Position numbers and translations under genes: made by a program. The notes beneath the pieces are model-generated. The model was not told the DNA's origin. It made no database searches and worked only from the letters and a program-made list of their open reading frames with translations. From Flavivirga amylovorans (GTDB lineage Bacteria; Bacteroidota; Bacteroidia; Flavobacteriales; Flavobacteriaceae), in NCBI RefSeq assembly GCF_030540875.1, contig NZ_JAUOEM010000002.1, positions 712,926-776,925 on the forward strand: DNA of 64,000 nucleotides, in the 5' to 3' direction. Shown piece by piece: positions 61,675-64,000 of this stretch (the stretch's first letter is position 1; every line of letters begins with the position of its first letter).

Positions 61675-62151
61675 ATGAAACAGATTTGTGTTTTTCTAGT
61701 AATCATATTACTTACTTCTTGTGAGTATTTCAATGTGAAAAAAACTTCTTCTGATGCCATTTTAAATGAAGAATTGCAAACGTTCAATTGGAATGATGTG
61801 GATAAATATCCAACATTTTCTTTGTGCGATTCGGTATCTACTAAACAAGAAAAAAAGCAGTGTTTTACAAATGTTTTAACAGGTAATATATTAAAATATC
61901 TACAAAGCGAAATTATTGTTGTCACTAAAGATCTTAATGACACCATAGATTTAAGACTTCAAATATCGGAAACAGGGGAGCTCTCTTTATTGGAAACTAA
62001 AATAGATAGCCTTATTATACAAGAAATACCAAATATTAATGATTTGTTGTCTAAAAGTTTGGAATCGATACCTAAGATTTTTCCAGGAATAAAAAGAGGA
62101 CAAGAAGTTACTACAGAGTTTAAATTGCCTATAATTATTAGTGTTAATTGA
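61675..62151 (+). CDS. Lipoprotein of unknown function
   Basis: 158 residues. LTSC forms a lipobox at Cys16, so the protein is probably anchored to the outer or inner membrane. Two further Cys (about 51 and 63) could form a disulfide. The C-terminal half (LRLQISETGELSLLETKID, TTEFKLPIIISVN) recalls the TonB C-terminal fold but I am not sure. Convergent with the glycosyltransferase, 4 bp apart. Confidence 0.7.
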   Translation: MKQICVFLVIILLTSCEYFNVKKTSSDAILNEELQTFNWNDVDKYPTFSLCDSVSTKQEKKQCFTNVLTGNILKYLQSEIIVVTKDLNDTIDLRLQISETGELSLLETKIDSLIIQEIPNINDLLSKSLESIPKIFPGIKRGQEVTTEFKLPIIISVN

Positions 62152-62155
62152 TTGG

Positions 62156-63280
62156 CTATTGTTTAAATGTTCTACCTTTCCATTTGTAGGTTCTAAAAAG
62201 CGATATAAAAGCTATGTAGAAGCTAAAAAAAGGATACATAATAAACCCGAAAACAAAATGTCTTAAAACGGGTTTCTGATTAAAAAAATGAGCTGATTTA
62301 TATATTAATAAGAAATCGATACTAAATTTTATCATTAAAATATAAATCCAGATTTTAAAATTAAAAACATGAAGGATAGTGAGTAATAAAGTTGCAATTA
62401 CTAAAGCATTCATAAGTAAAACAATAAGACCAGTAAATTTCCCAAACCAATTATTATAAGCGCTGGTTTTTGCAGCCCATCGAATACGTTGTGATATTAA
62501 ATCATTCCAAGACGGTTGTGATTGCGTTTTTACTATGGCTTTGTCACATTTTAAATAATGAAGTTTATCAGGATGTGTTTTAGCTATTTTTTCAAGTAGA
62601 AAAATGTCATCACCACTAGCAATATCCGTATTGCCTTCAAAACCATTTAATTCTTGAAATAAAGATTTTTCATATCCAAAATTAGCACCATTACACAAAA
62701 AAGGATTATTAATACCAAAACCACCTATAGTAGCTCCTTGAAGACTTAAAATATCCAGTAGTTGAAATTGATTTAAAAAACGACCAGAATTGGTATAGGT
62801 TACAGGAGCTGCAATACATTTTGCGTTTGTTTTTTGAATAAACTCATCAAAGCTATTGATCCAATATTTTGGCAGTATACAATCGGCATCAGTTGTTATA
62901 ATCCATTCGTTTTTAGAATGCTCAATAGCCGTTGCTATAGCATCTTTTTTTGGAGAATTAGAAACTCTTTTATTCTTAATAACCTTTATGTCATTTCTAG
63001 CATTATTAAGAAATTTCATAATGATGTCAACTGAATCATCCTCAGAGGTATCATCAACAAAAATGACTTCAAATAAATGACTAGGGTATTCTAACGATTC
63101 TATAGATTTTAATAAATCAGGTAAATTCTCTGCCTCATTCCTAAAAGGAATAATAACAGAAAATGTGGTTTTAGAAGGCATAGCTTCTAATTTGAATAGC
63201 TTGATCTTATCAAAGCCAAAAGCGAAACATCCTATTAAAAATAGATAGCTTATTGTAATAATGATGCTTATCAAAATCAT
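62156..63280 (-). CDS. Membrane family 2 glycosyltransferase
   Basis: 374 residues. N-terminal helix, then a GT-A domain with SVIIPFRNEAENLPDLL, DD at 76-77, the DAD metal motif (131-133) and QRIRW (264-268), followed by C-terminal membrane helices. This is the layout of processive GT2 enzymes. Sugar and acceptor are unknown. Starts 4 bp inside the flippase-like gene upstream (ATGA). Confidence 0.88.
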   Translation of the reverse strand: MILISIIITISYLFLIGCFAFGFDKIKLFKLEAMPSKTTFSVIIPFRNEAENLPDLLKSIESLEYPSHLFEVIFVDDTSEDDSVDIIMKFLNNARNDIKVIKNKRVSNSPKKDAIATAIEHSKNEWIITTDADCILPKYWINSFDEFIQKTNAKCIAAPVTYTNSGRFLNQFQLLDILSLQGATIGGFGINNPFLCNGANFGYEKSLFQELNGFEGNTDIASGDDIFLLEKIAKTHPDKLHYLKCDKAIVKTQSQPSWNDLISQRIRWAAKTSAYNNWFGKFTGLIVLLMNALVIATLLLTILHVFNFKIWIYILMIKFSIDFLLIYKSAHFFNQKPVLRHFVFGFIMYPFFSFYIAFISLFRTYKWKGRTFKQ

Positions 63281-64000
63281 AATTGGTTAGTCTCTTTAGG
63301 TAAATTAAAATTAATAACATAGTAACTTCCAAGAAGACTTGGAAAAACAAAATTGAATAACCACATGATGGTCGTAGTACTCAAGATCGTAATATCGCTA
63401 AAACCCATAATTCCAAACAAATAAATAGCAACACTCCCTTTTATAATAACGTCAAATACAAAAATAGAAGGAATTATTGAAGCCAATAAATACATAGAGG
63501 TAATAACAATCATAGCATTGAAATATGATATTTCGGTTCCGAGAATTTGTAATATAAAGTAAAATTGAAATGAAAAAACAAGGTAACGAAGCAATGACAA
63601 AATGAATGCGGAAATGAGGGCTCTTTTAGGGAATTCTATAATGAAAAGTTTAATTTTTTTTAAAGAAAACCCCTTAATAGTAAATTTTGTTTTTTGTATT
63701 CCAAAAATAATTAAAGTAATGATCAGGAGGCTTATTAAAAGAAACGGAGTGAGTTTATAATAATCAATATTAACTCGATATTTAGTTACCAGAAAATATA
63801 AACCAATAATCCCAAAAATAGTAGTGACGGCCATTTGTAAAATATTCCCCAATAGATTAATGAGAAGAATACGTTTTCTGTAGTTAGAAGTATAATAAAT
63901 AGCTTTAGCACCGTATTCACCAATCCTATTAGGTGTAAATAACGAAGCTGTTAAAGATCCTAAACTTTGTTCAAAGGCATTTTTTAAATTTATTTTTTTT
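63277..64000 (-). CDS. Flippase-like (lysylphosphatidylglycerol synthase TM) membrane protein, partial
   Basis: About 240 codons of an open frame that runs off the right edge, so the N-terminus is missing. Several transmembrane helices are seen; SLTASLFTPNRIGEYGAKAIYYTSNYRKRI near the window edge is the conserved region of the AglD/LPG-synthase flippase-like family. Nearly touching a glycosyltransferase, it may help move a lipid-linked glycan. In-frame TTG 63852 is not the true start. Confidence 0.8.
   Translation of the reverse strand, partial: KKINLKNAFEQSLGSLTASLFTPNRIGEYGAKAIYYTSNYRKRILLINLLGNILQMAVTTIFGIIGLYFLVTKYRVNIDYYKLTPFLLISLLIITLIIFGIQKTKFTIKGFSLKKIKLFIIEFPKRALISAFILSLLRYLVFSFQFYFILQILGTEISYFNAMIVITSMYLLASIIPSIFVFDVIIKGSVAIYLFGIMGFSDITILSTTTIMWLFNFVFPSLLGSYYVINFNLPKETNQL

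Noticed and set aside
1-64000. CRISPR arrays, prophage or defence islands
   Set aside because: No evenly spaced direct repeats and no cas, integrase, capsid or restriction genes were seen; the window is mostly core metabolism.

Overview
The window is a low-GC chromosomal segment (GC not computed) from a member of the Bacteroidota, almost certainly the Flavobacteriaceae. The grounds are Bacteroidetes-type -7 promoter boxes (TAnnTTTG) before several genes, few Shine-Dalgarno sites, a GldA-type gliding ABC ATPase, RHS/DUF6443 surface proteins, DUF3857 transglutaminase-like proteins, and a type I-beta DAHP synthase fused to chorismate mutase. The genus cannot be settled from the sequence. I saw no rRNA, tRNA, CRISPR array, prophage or intact IS transposase.

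Layout. 1-5464 (minus): a three-gene secreted RHS cluster running off the left edge. 5765-15866 (plus): an Rrf2 regulator, then a long assimilatory sulfate reduction and cysteine operon: DUF2061 protein, cysH, cysD, cysN, a sulfite reductase with a HEPN-like tail, siroheme genes cobA and a Met8/SirC-type gene, a ferredoxin-NADP reductase, serine acetyltransferase and cysM. A promoter with an inverted repeat over the predicted start site precedes it. 15943-21218: a SAM-I riboswitch, then a methionine synthase split in two with a small ABM-fold gene between the halves, then metF. 21264-23220: PagL-like and DUF2807 envelope proteins. 23206-26490 (minus): ackA and pta. 26655-27551 (minus): gldA.

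27698-31917 (plus): prephenate dehydratase, an aminotransferase, prephenate dehydrogenase and DAHP synthase/chorismate mutase. They follow a previously unlisted 26-codon leader ORF crowded with Phe and Tyr codons and a strong intrinsic terminator, which reads as a classical translation-coupled attenuator. 32523-38862: rsgA, dtd, a YdjM-like membrane protein, two DUF3857 proteins (one with a degenerate catalytic site) and a MazG-type pyrophosphohydrolase. 38895-43793: aroA, queA, rlmN and a polyprenyl diphosphate synthase. 44024-46540: an ECF sigma factor, a putative membrane anti-sigma protein and an outer-membrane protein. 46883-55279: an M1 peptidase, soluble and membrane-bound pyrophosphatases, and an S9 peptidase. 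55605-60341: a tiny zinc-ribbon protein, a LacI-type regulator, a small lipoprotein, and a TPR histidine kinase with its response regulator. 60825-64000: a DUF456 protein, a lipoprotein, a family 2 glycosyltransferase and a partial flippase-like protein.

The window is also rich in short dispersed palindromes. One family sits just before start codons and supplies Shine-Dalgarno-like purines; one copy is translated inside cobA. A MITE-like element of about 160-180 bp with 19-bp terminal inverted repeats is present three times, at 46704, 52571 and 55921.
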